Source of the DNA: Arion vulgaris | Taxonomy: Eukaryota; Mollusca; Gastropoda; Stylommatophora; Arionidae | Assembly: GCA_020796225.1 (NCBI GenBank) | Contig: CM036755.1 | Span: forward strand, 57,774,315 to 57,838,314 | Reading direction: 5' to 3' | Length of the DNA stretch: 64,000 nucleotides | In this document: positions 1-10,862 of the stretch, in pieces | Layout: every line of letters starts with the position of its first letter | How positions within the stretch are numbered: the stretch's first letter is position 1 | The notes under the pieces: generated by a model | The model's database searches: none | What the model was told of the DNA's origin: nothing | What the model saw: only the letters and a program-made list of their open reading frames with translations | Position numbers and translations under genes: made by a program

Positions 1-79
1 GTTAAGGCGGGAGACCTAGAACAAGGATTGTCTTTCAAAAAATTAACAGAAAAGAAACCAACAAAGATATTGTTATAAA

Positions 80-800
80 ATATGACCACATGTTGCATCC
101 ACTGTCAGCAACAGTACATTGTTGTATACAATATGACCACATGTTGCATCCATCCACTGTCAGCAACCGTACATTGTTGTATACAATATGACCACATGTT
201 GCATCCATCCACTGTCAGCAACAGTACATTGTTGTATACAATATGGCCACATGTTGCATCCACTGTCAGCAACAGTACATTGTTGTATACAATATGGCCA
301 CATGATGCATCCACTGTCAGCAACAGTACATTGTTGTATACAATATGGCCACATGTTGCATCCACTGTCAGCAACAGTACATTATTGTATACAATATGAC
401 CACATGTTGCATCCATCCACTGTCAGCAACAGTACATTGTTGTATACAATATGACCACATGTTGCATCCACTGTCAGCAACAGTACATTGTTGTATACAA
501 TATGGCCACATGTTGCATCCACTGTCAGCAACAGTACATTGTTGTATACAATATGGCCACATGTTGCATCCACTGTCAGCAACAGTACATTGTTGTATAC
601 AATATGGCCACATGTTACATCCACTGTCAGCAACAGTACATTATTGTATACAATATGACCACATGTTGCATCCACTGTCAGCAACAGTACATTGTTGTAT
701 ACAATATGGCCACATGTTGCATCCACTGTCAGCAACAGTACATTGTTGTATACAATATGACCACATGTTGCATCCACTGTCAGCAACACTACATTGTTGT
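80..800. repeat. 51-bp minisatellite, 14 copies
   Basis: Copies start at 81, 132, 187, 242, 293, 344, 395, 450, 501, 552, 603, 654, 705 and 756. Most are 51 bp. Three are 55 bp because the tetramer tcca is doubled. Since 51 is a multiple of three, stop-free frames run through it on both strands, but their peptides are only translated repeat. The unit contains the palindrome ttgtatacaa. Bases 1-79 hold nothing recognisable. Confidence 0.97.
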
Positions 801-978
801 TGACGATACACAAAGTTTAGTCTATGCATTGTAATTATGTAATTAAAACATCATTAATTTTCTTGAAAATATATTTGAGAAAACTTCCTTTCATCGAGGA
901 GTATATAGGAAGTGGAAAGAATGTCGAACTATCATATGATGTATATATCACCCATAGTTATATCATGAACCTCCCAAA

Positions 979-1448
979 AATGTTTAACCCATACATTCCC
1001 AAACTTTTTCGGCCCACCGCCCACTTTGCACAATACAAAATGTGTAACGCCCCCTCCACATTATAACAGTTTGTCAACGCCCCCATCCCACATATATACA
1101 TGCTCTGTTTTCGCTTTGACATAGAAAATTGATATATATTTCTGTAATACATGGCAAATTTTCAAATGATTATATACATGAAATAGAAAAGTTATGAAAA
1201 AATGGAACGTGTAAGAAGGGCATAAGATGAATTAAAATGCAGAATTCAAATTTTAAATGTGTATTCAATCGCAAAATCACGAAAATAATTTATTTTAAAA
1301 TACATATTATTAATTTCTTCTTTAAGGAGTCACTAACCTCTAATCGCTTGAACATCCACCAAATTCTTCTGAACCCACTATCGCCTCCCCCTAGAATGCT
1401 TCAGCGCCCACAGGGTGCATACCGCCCACTTTGGGAAACGCTGGTCTA
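979..1448. mobile_element. Possible hAT-like non-autonomous element
   Basis: The left end carries a ttcccaaact block followed by GC-rich ggcccaccgcccac. Read on the minus strand from 1448 inward, the right end carries ccagcgtttcccaaagtgg followed by GC-rich sequence. Such inverted TTCCCAAA-type ends with GC-rich shoulders are usual in hAT-derived MITEs. No transposase is seen and an 8-bp target duplication was not resolved, so the call is tentative. Confidence 0.35.
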
Positions 1449-2125
1449 ACCCAATTAGTTTTGTTGATATGAACCTTCTAAATCAAACCACAAAAAAAAA
1501 CACATTTCAAACTAGAACAACAATATCTCTGTTAATATACAGTTTCCACTACGTCTCAAATTCAGTCAATCTCAATGTACTGTTCTGCACTTGTTTTATG
1601 TGTACTTATATAGCCCATAATATTTTCCCGCATCTTCTGCACTTTCCTATTCGCATACAAACCGAGATTTTAATAATTGCAAATAAAATCGATTTTAGCG
1701 GCTTAGAAAGATATTTTTGTTGCTTGAAACTATTGTTTTTTGCACTTCATTTTCACCACAAATATTCTTCAGCATTCTTATTTATATCGTATAAAAATAA
1801 CATCAATATTTTTTATTAAAAATAAAGTATAAAAGTTTGAGATAAACGAGACGAAAAATCAAGACAATCTTATTCTTTTTACTTTCACTCTTTCATTCTC
1901 TATTACTCAAGATATGTGTGTGTGTGTGTTTCTTGCCCTGAGGTAGACATTTTGTCTTGGCTTGATCAGAGAGTGCATGGCACAGATCGATAATGTTTAA
2001 TGAAGTGTTAGCCTCCCTATGGTTTCTTTTGTTTATTTGTATCATTTCAAGATGAAATCTTATGTTCAAAAATAAGAAATTAAATGATTGAACATGACCT
2101 CGATATGAATGTAGTGAATAAAATC
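1449..2125. other. AT-rich spacer without recognisable gene
   Basis: AT-rich sequence containing one short (TG)n tract near 1915. A 134-residue frame at 1415-1819 has no recognisable domain and runs through low-complexity DNA. I see no exon, RNA or transposon signature. Confidence 0.6.
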
Positions 2126-2244
2126 AAGTAGTCATCGAAGGGCAGAGTAACTGCCTGAAACTTAAGTAGTCATCGAAGGGCAGAGTAACTGCCTGAAACT
2201 TAAGTAGTCATCGAAGGGCAGAGTAACTGCCTGAAACTTAAGTA
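2126..2244. repeat. 38-39 bp minisatellite, left part
   Basis: Three copies of a unit containing agtcatcgaagggcagag and taactgcctgaaact. The same array resumes at 2997 after an inserted Penelope-like element, so the two parts were probably one continuous array. Confidence 0.9.
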
Positions 2245-2291
2245 GCGAAACACGTAAAAACAAAGTACTATAGTTTTACAAAATACAGAAA

Positions 2292-2435
2292 CAGTGACGA
2301 TATACAGTGACGATATACAGTGACGATATACAGTGGCGATATACAGTGACGATATACAGTGGCGATATACAGTGACGATATACAGTGACGATATACAGTG
2401 ACGATATACAGTGGCGATATACAATGGCGATATAC
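2292..2435. repeat. 13-bp minisatellite grown from the element's inverted repeat
   Basis: About eleven copies of cagtgacgatata and its variant cagtggcgatata. The unit equals the inner end of the left inverted repeat of the surrounding Penelope-like element. The right inverted repeat has the same 13 bp only once. The array therefore looks like an expansion of transposon sequence after or during insertion. Confidence 0.93.
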
Positions 2436-2440
2436 GCCAA

Positions 2441-2632
2441 TGCTCTGTCAACCCTGTAGCCACTCATTTCACTGATACTGGCCATTCAGGAGCTTGTAAT
2501 GTCCAGGTCACAGCCATCCGATCATGTTCCTCTGATGATCGCAGTCGATTTGCCCTGGAGAACCGTTTTATTTCGTTGTATGGCACCTTGCGACCTCTTG
2601 GACTCAACGCATTACATTCCTATGCTTCTTAG
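2441..2632 (+). pseudogene. C-terminal fragment of Penelope-like GIY-YIG protein
   Basis: Sixty-three residues are readable, beginning CSVNPVATHF and including TGHSGACNVQV, RFALENRFI and YGTLRPLGLNALHSY, then a stop. Penelope-like elements encode a reverse transcriptase followed by a C-terminal GIY-YIG endonuclease. The GHS step and the later ALENRFI-x-YGTLRP-GLN block fit the distal part of that domain. The reverse transcriptase and the GIY-YIG core are missing, so the copy is dead. The upstream in-frame codons are minisatellite. Confidence 0.75.
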
Positions 2633-2996
2633 TACTTTCTCATCTCATGCCTTGTAATCTATATGTGTATTTGCTTCATATATATATGTTATATATTCAC
2701 TTAATTGTTTATTGTTTGTCTTCTTTTCCACTTCTAGTTTTGTGTTTCACTCATTTCGTTATTCGTTTTTATTCCCAGATTTTCATTAGATAGGTTTAAA
2801 TGTTTCCATATGTAATCGTCCATTCGTAGTGTTCCTCGAAATTCGTCATTCTTGTTGTATCGTTTGCTTGATAAAGGCCCTTGGGTCGAAACGTTGCTAT
2901 ATATCGTCACTGTTTCTGTATTTTGTAAAACTATAGTACTTTGATTTTACGTGTTTTCGCTATTTTACCAAGTTTTATTGCAGTCTTCCCCTTTTT

Positions 2997-3456
2997 TGAA
3001 ACTTAAGTACTCATCGGATGGCAGCAGTAATTGCCTGAAAGTTCAGTAGTCATCGAAAAGCAGCAGTAACTGCCTGAAACTAAAGTACTCATCGGATGTC
3101 AACAGTAACTGCCTGAAAGTTCAGTACTCATCGGATGTCAGCAGTAACTGTCTGAAAGTTCAGTACTCATCGGATGTCAACAGTAACTGCCTGAAAGTTC
3201 AGTAGTCATCGGATGTCAGCAGTAACTGCCTGAAAGTTCAGTACTCATCGGATGTCAGCAGTAACTGCCTGAAAGTTCAGTACTCATCGGATGTCAACAG
3301 TAACTGCCTGAAAGTTCAGTAGTCATCGGATGTCAGCAGTAACTGCCTGAAAGTTCAGTACTCATGGGATGTCAACAGTAACTGCCTGAAAGTTCAGTAC
3401 TCATCGGATGTCAACAGTAACTGCCTGTAACTTAAGTAGTCATCGAAAGGCAGCAA
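2997..3456. repeat. 39-bp minisatellite, right part
   Basis: About twelve copies of a unit with tactcatcggatgtcaacag and taactgcctgaaagttcag. It continues the array at 2126-2244, although copies on the right are shifted toward the gga-tgtcaaca variant. The outermost copy near 3430-3456 again has the left-type cttaagtagtcatcgaaagg sequence. Confidence 0.95.
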
Positions 3457-3479
3457 TTAAAAAATAAATCGTTACCACC

Positions 3480-3700
3480 TGTACTACCATTTTTTAGGAC
3501 GGTGTAGGACAGGGAGGGTGGGGAGATGTCTTAATCCTGTGGAATTTAATAGCCGCATGCAAAATTGTTCAAGTTAGGAGTATTTTCTTTATGCAACCGA
3601 CAGAAAAAAAACTCATTTTCCTTACCGGAGGTTAAACCCGGATCATCCGAGTGGGAGTCCGCGCTCAAGTTCATTCGTTCAGTCGCTCCTCGAATACGCG
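3480..3700 (-). mobile_element. tRNA-derived SINE, family B
   Basis: Read on the minus strand, a tRNA-like head with a box-B-like gatccgggtttaacctcc is followed by an A/T-rich body and a stretch containing ccctccctgtcc. A second copy with the same order lies at 20492-20690. They share ctgtggaatttaat, the G-rich block and the ccttaccgg junction. Dispersed relatives with an RNA polymerase III type head support a SINE. Confidence 0.65.
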
Positions 3701-4091
3701 GAATGTATAGATACTAAATCCAAACATGTATGACATCTTTATAAAACACGGCTTTATTCTGAACACATTTCTGATGATGCTATTAGCATTATGGCATATT
3801 ATCATATGAATCTCGATGGCTATCAATAACTGGAACATAACATTTAATTTAATGAAGAGAAGAAGTCGGTATCATAGCTTTAAGTGTTGTCAGGTTTCAT
3901 AAGCTGCTTCGTTATGTGTGTTACACATTTTGTTTGTGTAAGTCGTTCATTTTAAACCAACTCATTGTATATGCAGATGAACATTGAAATAAAGGGGATT
4001 TTGATAATATCCAAGAAATATGTTCTTCTATGATCCAATGCAGCTAATCGATATTTCAGTCCATCAATCTTTATACGGATTATTTGAGAAG
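3701..4091. other. Unassigned AT-rich spacer
   Basis: No domain, splice-bounded ORF or recognisable repeat was found. The right edge merges into the 41-bp array. Confidence 0.5.
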
Positions 4092-4506
4092 TTTTTGCAT
4101 TCTTCCCGTTAACAAACGTACTTTCGCTGATATTTTTGCATCCTTCCTGTTTACAAACGTACTTTCGCTGATATTTTTGCATCCTTCCTGTTTACAAACG
4201 TACTTTCGCTGATATTTTTGCATCCTTCCTGTTTACAAACGTACTTTCGCTGATATTTTTGCATCCTTCCTGTTTACAAACGTACTTTCGCTGATATTTT
4301 TGCATCCTTCCTGTTTACAAACGTATTTTCGCTGATATTTTTGCATCCTTCCTGTTTACAAACGTACTTTCGCTGATATTTTTGCATCCTTCCTGTTTAC
4401 AAACGTACTTTCGCTGATATTTTTGCATCCTTCCTGTTTACAAACGTACTTTCGCTGATATTTTTGCATCCTTCCTGTTTACAAACGTACTTTCGCTGAT
4501 ATTTTT
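4092..4506. repeat. 41-bp minisatellite, about 10 copies
   Basis: The unit contains gcatccttcctgtttacaaa then cgtactttcgctgatattttt. Copies after the first are nearly identical, with one c-to-t change near 4326, which suggests recent homogenisation. The first copy (near 4095) is the most diverged, as expected at an array edge. Confidence 0.97.
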
Positions 4507-4686
4507 AACAAAAACATTAAGAAACCATTGACAATAAAACTGAGAAAACATTTGTTTGAAAGTTGAAGACCAGCAAACATAATCCAGCACATACTAAAAA
4601 CGGTGTTGCAGTAGAAGTGCTCTAAATGGATTAGATGGCGACATTTTATGGGATAAAAAAGTTAACGACGGTTTAAAGAATCGAAC

Positions 4687-4845
4687 TCAGAATGTTACCG
4701 AGATTACCGGGCTGTCCCAGAAGCAGACATTTGCTTCTCAGAATGTTACCGAGATTACCGGGCTGTCCCAGAAGCAGATATTTGCTTCTCAGAATGTTAC
4801 CGAGATTGCCGGGCTGTCCCAGAAGCAGATATTTGCTACTCCGAA
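4687..4845. repeat. 51-bp tandem repeat, 3 copies
   Basis: Each unit begins cagaatgttaccgagatt and ends gcagatatttgcttct. Three direct copies stay in one frame because 51 is divisible by three. Confidence 0.95.
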
Positions 4846-4867
4846 GTTATGGATTACATACAGACGT

Positions 4868-5092
4868 TGTGGGCCATATTCAGAAGTTGGGGACCACATT
4901 CTGAAGTTAGGGACCACATTCAGAAGTTAGCGACCACATTCAGAAGTTAGCGACCACATTCAGAAGTTAGCGACCACATTCAGAAGTTAGCGACCACATT
5001 CAGAAGTTAGCGACCACATTCAGAAGTCAGCGACCACATTCAGAAGTTAGCGACCACATTCAGAAGCTAGATACCACTTTCAGAAGTTAGGG
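4868..5092. repeat. 20-bp minisatellite, about 11 copies
   Basis: Tandem units of cattcagaagttagcgacca with single-base variants toward both edges. It begins within about 20 bp of the end of the previous 51-bp array, and both units contain cagaag. Confidence 0.95.
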
Positions 5093-5334
5093 ACCACAAA
5101 GATAACTTGTCACTTAGAGGAAGATCACATATATGTGCTATCATGAGTAGCTACCGGTTAATGAAAGATAGTTCATACAAGACTGGCACGGTTTGCATTT
5201 GATGTTTACCAATCTCGACAAAAGACAATCACTGTTTGTTAATATATTAGAGAAAGCCAATAATAAAGTAAAATTGACAGGCATTGTCTTTGCTAAAATG
5301 TGGGGATTAATCTTTAGAGTGTAAACTTAATAGA

Positions 5335-5525
5335 AACCAGCTGACACTCGAGTTATATGGAGATCAGCATTACGCAAAGGCGCAGAATCTTTTGTAAAGC
5401 GACTTAGGGATGAGCTGAAAGAGAAGAGACAAGCGAAAAATACAGAAGTTGTCACGGTAAAACACATACCAATTGACCGTATGTAAAGACGACAAAGTCC
5501 ATATATTATATACTGGATGGCTACT
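5335..5525 (+). pseudogene. LINE C-terminal fragment, family L9
   Basis: In translation, frame-shifted segments read LRKGAESFVKRLRDEL, KEKRQ and TEVVTVKHIPIDRM before a stop. The same C-terminal peptide occurs at 48945-49145 and 49815-49960 on the opposite strand, where the first lies downstream of recognisable LINE sequence. The TA-rich tail near 5510 matches the (TA)n tails of those copies. Only the last part of the reverse-transcriptase ORF is present. Confidence 0.6.
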
Positions 5526-6051
5526 TGTGTGCTGGAGAGTATTGTTGCAATACGTTTAGAAATAGATGACTCTGCAGTCATATGTCCTGGATGTCCAAGA
5601 GTCTCAATTGCAGCTTCTGCTGTTAAACATACACACTTCAAATGGAAGTCAAAATTTCATCAGCTGCAGAGTAGGATCTGACATTAACTTTGCCTCATAT
5701 ATTGAGTGAGTATAAACAATCACCATCATTGCAATTCTGTGAATACGCCACTTTAAATTGAACATTTACAATCTTCTGCTTCTTCATCATCGAACGCTCC
5801 GTATCGACCACTTGTTAATCGCTCTTTGTGATTTGCATGTTATCCGAGCCTAAGAGCAATTGTACGCTGTGCCAATTATTCGCCTACAAATAGTCCAGCA
5901 CATCCGATTTCTGCGTTGCTTTTTATTTACTAGGGTAGCTTTTATGAGTACTTCAGTCGCGTCTTACGACAAACCTTGTAGGTCGCAGTGGTACTATTCT
6001 TTGCTCTCTGTGTGAGTCCCGGTAACACACAGGTAATTAACAATCTAACAA
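5526..6051. other. Spacer with a dispersed block at 5880-6030
   Basis: No gene recognised. Positions 5880-6030 carry a block (cagcacatccgatttctgc, tcgcgtcttacgacaaac, agtcccggtaacacac) whose parts recur near 19940, 35150, 47890 and 48205. It probably represents the body of a dispersed SINE-type repeat. Confidence 0.5.
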
Positions 6052-6171
6052 GTTTGATAATACACGTACGTTGTAAATGTAAGACTGGATGCCTGAGCAG
6101 CAGATTAATGTGTTTGATAATACACGTACGTTGTAAATGTAAGACTGGATGCCTGAGCAGCAGATTAATGT
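6052..6171. repeat. 60-bp direct repeat, 2 copies
   Basis: Two copies of a 60-bp unit beginning gtttgataatacacgtac, identical as far as I can read. Confidence 0.97.
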
Positions 6172-6290
6172 GTTTGATTTTATCAGCGAGTCATGAGAAC
6201 AGTAAGCATGCATACCTTCTAATACCTGATGAGTTAGATGTCTACACGTATACGCCTGCCTGGAGTACTATAGCATCGGTTCAGTGACCA

Positions 6291-6790
6291 ATAACCAAGT
6301 CAAACTGCCACTATACTGTGCCAAGTCAAACTGCCACTATACTGTGCCAAGTCAAACTGCCACTATACTGTGCCAAGTCAAACTGCCACTATACTGTGCC
6401 AAGTCAAACTGCCACTATACTGTGCCAAGTCAAACTGCCACTATACTGTGCCAAGTCAAACTTCCACTATACTGTGCCAAGTCAAACTTCCACTATACTG
6501 CGCCAAGTCAAACTGCCACTATACTGCGCCAAGTCAAACTGAAACTATACTGCGCCAAGTCAAACTGCCACTATACTGCGCCAAGTCAAACTGAAACTAT
6601 ACTGCGCCAAGTCAAACTGCCACTAAACTGCTCCAAGTCAAACTGCCACTATACCGCGCCAAGTCAAACTACCACTATACTGCACCAAGTCAAACTACCA
6701 CTATACTGCACCAAGTCAAACTACCACTATACTGCACCAAATCAAACTACCACTATACTGCACCAAATCAAACTACCACTATACTGCGCC
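6291..6790. repeat. 26-bp minisatellite, about 19 copies
   Basis: The unit is ccaagtcaaactgccactat plus actgtg. Variants are ordered along the array: tgtgcc on the left, tgcgcc in the middle, tgcacc with ctacc on the right. This graded pattern fits local duplication of neighbouring copies. Confidence 0.97.
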
Positions 6791-6920
6791 GATTCGTGAA
6801 TAAACTAGATTAGATTATATTGAGAAAACAAAGAAATTATTGAAGAATTTTTGTTATATAACAGTTTCCTATGTTAACATTGTACAAATATAATCAACGA
6901 TTCTGTCCTTACATGAAATC

Positions 6921-6926
6921 CCTCTC

Positions 6927-6963
<37 letters not shown>
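6921..6963. repeat. (CT)n microsatellite at a LINE 3' end
   Basis: A CT dinucleotide run directly abuts the 3' end of the minus-strand LINE copy at 6964-7475. It reads as (GA)n on the element's sense strand. The same arrangement is seen at 12683-12707 and 19629-19675. Confidence 0.95.
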
Positions 6964-6967
<4 letters not shown>

Positions 6968-7475
6968 TTTAAACCCGGATTGGGGCATAGAACCTTAACC
7001 AACTTATGCCAAGTCTTCCTATCTCTAACTCCTGCAGCTACCTCCGGCTCTTTTATAAATTATTGATCTCTGTCTCCAAATCCTGTCTCCATGTATTTCT
7101 CGGCCTTCCCTTCTTTCGCTGTCCCTGCTGGTTCCAAGAAAGAACACTTCGTGTTATATTACCCTCGGGTTTTCGCAAAGTGTGTCCTATCCAGCGCCAG
7201 CGTCTTTTTTAACCTGTTCGTTCACTGGAATCTGTCTTGTTCTCTCTATAAGTTCCTCATTTGTGACCCTATCATACCATCTCTTGGTTCACTGGAATCT
7301 GTCTTGTTCTCTCCATAAGTTCCTCATTTGTGACCCTATCATACCATCTCTTGGTTCACTGGAATCTGTCTTGTTCTCTCCATAAGTTCCTCATTTGTGA
7401 CCCTATCATACCATCTTATTCCCTCTATTCTGCGCAGACACCAGTTGATGAATGTTTGCAATTTAGGCGTTATTG
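6964..7475 (-). pseudogene. Non-LTR retrotransposon C-terminus, family L1a, internally triplicated
   Basis: Sense reads on the minus strand. Peptide pieces are ITPKLQTFINWCLRRI, GIRWYDRVTNEELMERTRQ, then RRWRWIGHTLRKPEG and PRNTWRQDLE, ending near a gggtttaaaagac 3' terminus and a (GA)n tail. These are the conserved thumb and tail blocks found after the reverse transcriptase of many LINEs. The middle of the ORF is present three times (see 7221-7421) and the duplication is 67 bp, so the frame is broken. Sister fragments lie at 12415, 19315 and 30575. Confidence 0.8.
7221..7421. repeat. 67-bp triplication inside a LINE ORF
   Basis: Copies start at 7221, 7288 and 7355. Each begins ttcactggaatctgtcttg and covers the RWYDRVTNEELMERT codons of the element. 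67 is not a multiple of three, so each copy shifts the reading frame. Confidence 0.97.
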
Positions 7476-7494
7476 TTTCAAAGAAACTTGACAT

Positions 7495-7832
7495 CAGTCC
7501 TCTCCAACGAATTGATGTATTAGGGAGTATCTCACTAATGAATGTGGAAACTTTGGCACCATGTGACAAATGCAATAACAATACTACAAATAAGAATACA
7601 AGAATAAAAATAGCAACAGAAAAATAAACAATAGTAACAGTTGCAAATTTAATCCCGACAAGTTTAATTTTTTTTAAAATATTATGTGTATGAAAAAACT
7701 GAACCATACTGTGATTCAGAAACTCATTAAAAAATGTATGATTAATTTTAAATCCAGAGGAATAAAATTGGGCGCCAGTAATGTTTCACACGGGCGCCAT
7801 GGCGTCCGCGGGCACCGACTTGAACAGCGATG
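7495..7832. mobile_element. hAT-like non-autonomous element, copy 1
   Basis: The AT-rich interior (actaatgaatgt, caataacaatactac, taatcccgacaagtttaat, aaaatattatgtgtatg) aligns with 24270-24520. The left end has cagtcctctccaacg. The right end, read inward on the minus strand, has catcgctgttcaagtcg followed by GC-rich ggtgcccgcggacgcc. GC-rich shoulders inside short inverted CAG-type ends suggest a hAT derivative. No transposase is present. Confidence 0.45.
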
Positions 7833-7865
7833 CCTTACAGTTATATTGATGGTCGATGCAGCAAT

Positions 7866-9246
7866 TTCTTGACATGTTAAGTTGTTGTTAGTTCATCTCT
7901 TCTATACCTTCTAAGTTCTTTTTTCTTGACATGTTAAGTTGTTGTTAGTTCATCACTTCAAGTTCTTTTTCTTGACATGTTAAGTTGTTGTTAGTTCATC
8001 TCTTCTAAGTTCTTTTTTCTTGACATGTTAAGTTGTTGTTAGTTCATCTCTTCTAAGTTCTTTTTTCTTGACATGTTAAGTTGTTGTTAGTTCATCTCTT
8101 CTAAGTTCTTTTTTCTTGACATGTTAAGTTGTTGTTAGTTCATCTCTTCTATACCTTCTAAGTTCTTTTTCTTGACATGTTAGTTGTTGTTAGTTCATCT
8201 CTTCTAAGTTCTTTTTCTTGACATGTTAAGTTGTTGTTAGTTCATCTCTTCTATACCTTCTAAGTTCTTCTTTCTTGACATGTTAAGTTGTTGTTAGTTC
8301 ATCTCTTCTATACCTTCTAAGTTCTTCTTTCTTGACATGTTAAGTTGTTGTTAGTTCATCTCTTCTAAGTTCTTTTTTCTTGACATGTTAAGTTGTTGTT
8401 AGTTCATCTCTTCTATACCTTCTAAGTTCTTCTTTCTTGACATGTTAAGTTGTTGTTAGTTCATCACTTCTATACCTTCTAAGTTCTTTTTCTTGACATG
8501 TTGTTGTTGTTAGTTCATCTCTTCTAAGTTCTTTTTCTTGACATGTTAAGTTGTTGTTAGTTCATCTCTTCTATACCTTCTAAGTTCTTTTTTCTTGACA
8601 TGTTAAGTTGTTGTTAGTTCATCTCTTCTATACCTTCTAAGTTCTTTTTTCTTGACATGTTAAGTTGTTGTTAGTTCATCTCTTCTAAGTTCTTTTTTCT
8701 TGACATGTTAAGTTGTTGTTAGTTCATCTCTTCTAAGTTCTTTTTTCTTGACATGTTAAGTTGTTGTTAGTTCATCTCTTCTAAGTTCTTTTTTCTTGAC
8801 ATGTTAAGTTGTTGTTAGTTCATCTCTTCTAAGTTCTTTTTTCTTGACATGTTAAGTTGTTGTTAGTTCATCTCTTCTAAGTTCTTTTTTCTTGACATGT
8901 TAAGTTGTTGTTAGTTCATCACTTCTAAGTTCTTCTTTCTTGACATGTTAAGTTGTTGTTAGTTCATCTCTTCTAAGTTCTTTTTTCTTGACATGTTAAG
9001 TTGTTGTTAGTTCATCTCTTCTAAGTTCTTCTTTCTTGACATGTTAAGTTGTTGTTAGTTCATCTCTTCTATACCTTCTAAGTTCTTTTTTCTTGACATG
9101 TTAAGTAATGTTAGTTCATCTCTTCTAAGTTCTTCCTTCTTGACATGTTAAGTAATGTTAGTTCATCTCTTCTAAGTTCTTCTTTCTTGACATGTTAAGT
9201 TGTTGTTAGTTCATCACTTCTATACCTTCTAAGTTCTTTTTTCTTA
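7866..9246. repeat. About 50/61-bp minisatellite, about 27 copies
   Basis: The core is ttcttgacatgttaagttgt and tgttagttcatctcttct. Two length classes exist: a short unit going directly to aagttctttttt, and a long unit carrying an additional ataccttctaag-type segment. The classes are interspersed irregularly, so homogenisation is incomplete. Confidence 0.97.
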
Positions 9247-10134
9247 AAATATTTGTCACTTCCATTATAGGATATCCAGTAAAAGGGTGGGAAATCCTGG
9301 TAGGGATTCTCTTAGGATGGTCATTATCCGAACGTTTCTATGATTTTGTTACATTTAGTAATCCTGTTGTTACCTTTCGGTAGTTGCTGTTCAGTAAATG
9401 TTGTTAACACAAAGTATGCAGACATAAATCAGATGTGATAAAAACTAAAGTCTGTCTTTCTATGTCGTAGATTATATTAAGTAGCCGCACACTCCGAGTG
9501 AGATATAGTTTATCTTTTGTTGACTTTACTTGATAATGTTACAGCTTTCATTTGTAAGAGGGCCAGTCAGTTTCAGTTACTATGCTTGTTTTCAATTTTC
9601 TCTACCGGTTTCTGCATTGACGAGACAACTTTTTTATTTTCCTTTTCTAAAACCATATTTGGCTCACAGCGTCAGGATAAGAAGAGATTTCTAGAACAGG
9701 CTTTTGTAAACGCTTCATTAACAGTGTTTTTTGTAGCCTCTGTTATCTCTGAGGTAGTCTTTTGTGTGGACGGTCTTTTGTTTTGTATCTGCTTTATCGG
9801 ATTAAAAATACTCTTTGAGGTGCACTGTCTGTTGGTTATCTGTTTATGTGACGGAACCATTGAGGTGCACACTGTCTGTTGGTTATCTGTTTATGTGACA
9901 GAACCATTGAATTAACCAAAATCTTGTGTTATGAAGTTCAGTGCTAATGTTATACACAATTTTCTTTCTCTGATGTCTTCAACAAATTTCTGTCTAAACT
10001 TTTGTGACGTTTAGTATGATCCAAATATTGTATGTAGTTATCACAACATGGTATTACTTAATCAAGTGTTCGAAGGTTTGTCGACAAATCTTTTAAGATG
10101 TCAGTATGCTTCTACGTCTTCCTCCATGATATAC
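9247..10134. other. Single-copy-looking spacer with a 45-bp duplication
   Basis: A 132-residue frame at 9517-9915 is hydrophobic and cysteine-rich but has no domain I recognise and no clear splice borders. Its C-terminal end is created by a direct duplication at about 9816-9906 (ctgtctgttggttatctg twice). I do not call it a gene. Confidence 0.5.
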
Positions 10135-10862
10135 AGGTATTACTATTTGATGATACCTCGTTCACACATTTATTTACTATTACTATTTGATGATACCTCG
10201 TTCACACATTTATTTACTATTACTATTTGATGATACCTCGTTCACACATTTATTTACTATTACTATTTGAAGATACCTCGTTCACACACTTATTTACTAT
10301 TACTATTTGACGATACCTCGTTCACACATTTATTTACTATTACTATTTGATGATACCACGTTCACGCATTTATTTACTATTACTATTTGACGATACCTCG
10401 TTCACACATTTATTTACTATTACTATTTGATGATACCTCGTTCACATATTTATTTACTATTACTATTTGACGATACCTCGTTCACACACTTATTTACTAT
10501 TTGATGATACCTCGTTCACACATTTATTTACTATTACTATTTGATGATACCTCGTTCACATATTTATTTACTATTACTATTTGACGATACCTCGTTCACA
10601 CACTTATTTACTATTTGATGATACCTCGTTCACACACTTATTTACTATTTGATGATACCTCGTTCACACATTTATTTACTATTACTATTTGATGATACCT
10701 CGTTCACATATTTATTTACTATTACTATTTGACGATACCTCGTTCACACACTTATTTACTATTTGATGATACCTCGTTCACACACTTATTTACTATTTGA
10801 TGATACCTCGTTCACACACTTATTTACTATTTGACGATACCTCGTTCACACATTTATTTACT
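10135..10862. repeat. 34/40-bp minisatellite, about 19 copies
   Basis: The unit holds tactatttgatgatacctcg and ttcacacatttatttac. Long units carry an extra tattac and dominate the left. Short units dominate the right. Alternating gat/gac and aca/ata variants repeat in blocks, for example around 10430-10510 and 10550-10620, indicating multi-unit duplications. Confidence 0.97.

Larger units (their letters stand above)
2245..2996 (+). mobile_element. Penelope-like element fragment inserted in a minisatellite
   Basis: The insert is bounded by an inverted repeat. Positions 2245-2304 match the reverse complement of 2900-2960 with two differences. Inside are a 13-bp minisatellite, the C-terminal end of a GIY-YIG-type Penelope protein, an AT-rich 3' region, and the tail motif gataaaggcccttgggtcg followed by aaacgttg. 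Flanks on both sides read tgaaacttaagta (2232-2244 and 2997-3009). This is either a 13-bp target duplication or simply the host array unit. Terminal repeats and severe 5' truncation are known for Penelope-like elements. Confidence 0.75.

Noticed and set aside
80..800. CRISPR-like regular repeats
   Set aside because: Head-to-tail repeats with no unique spacers and no cas genes in a eukaryotic context. The same holds for all arrays here.
9517..9915. 132-residue hydrophobic ORF
   Set aside because: No recognisable domain. Its end is made by a local duplication and there is no splice or promoter support.
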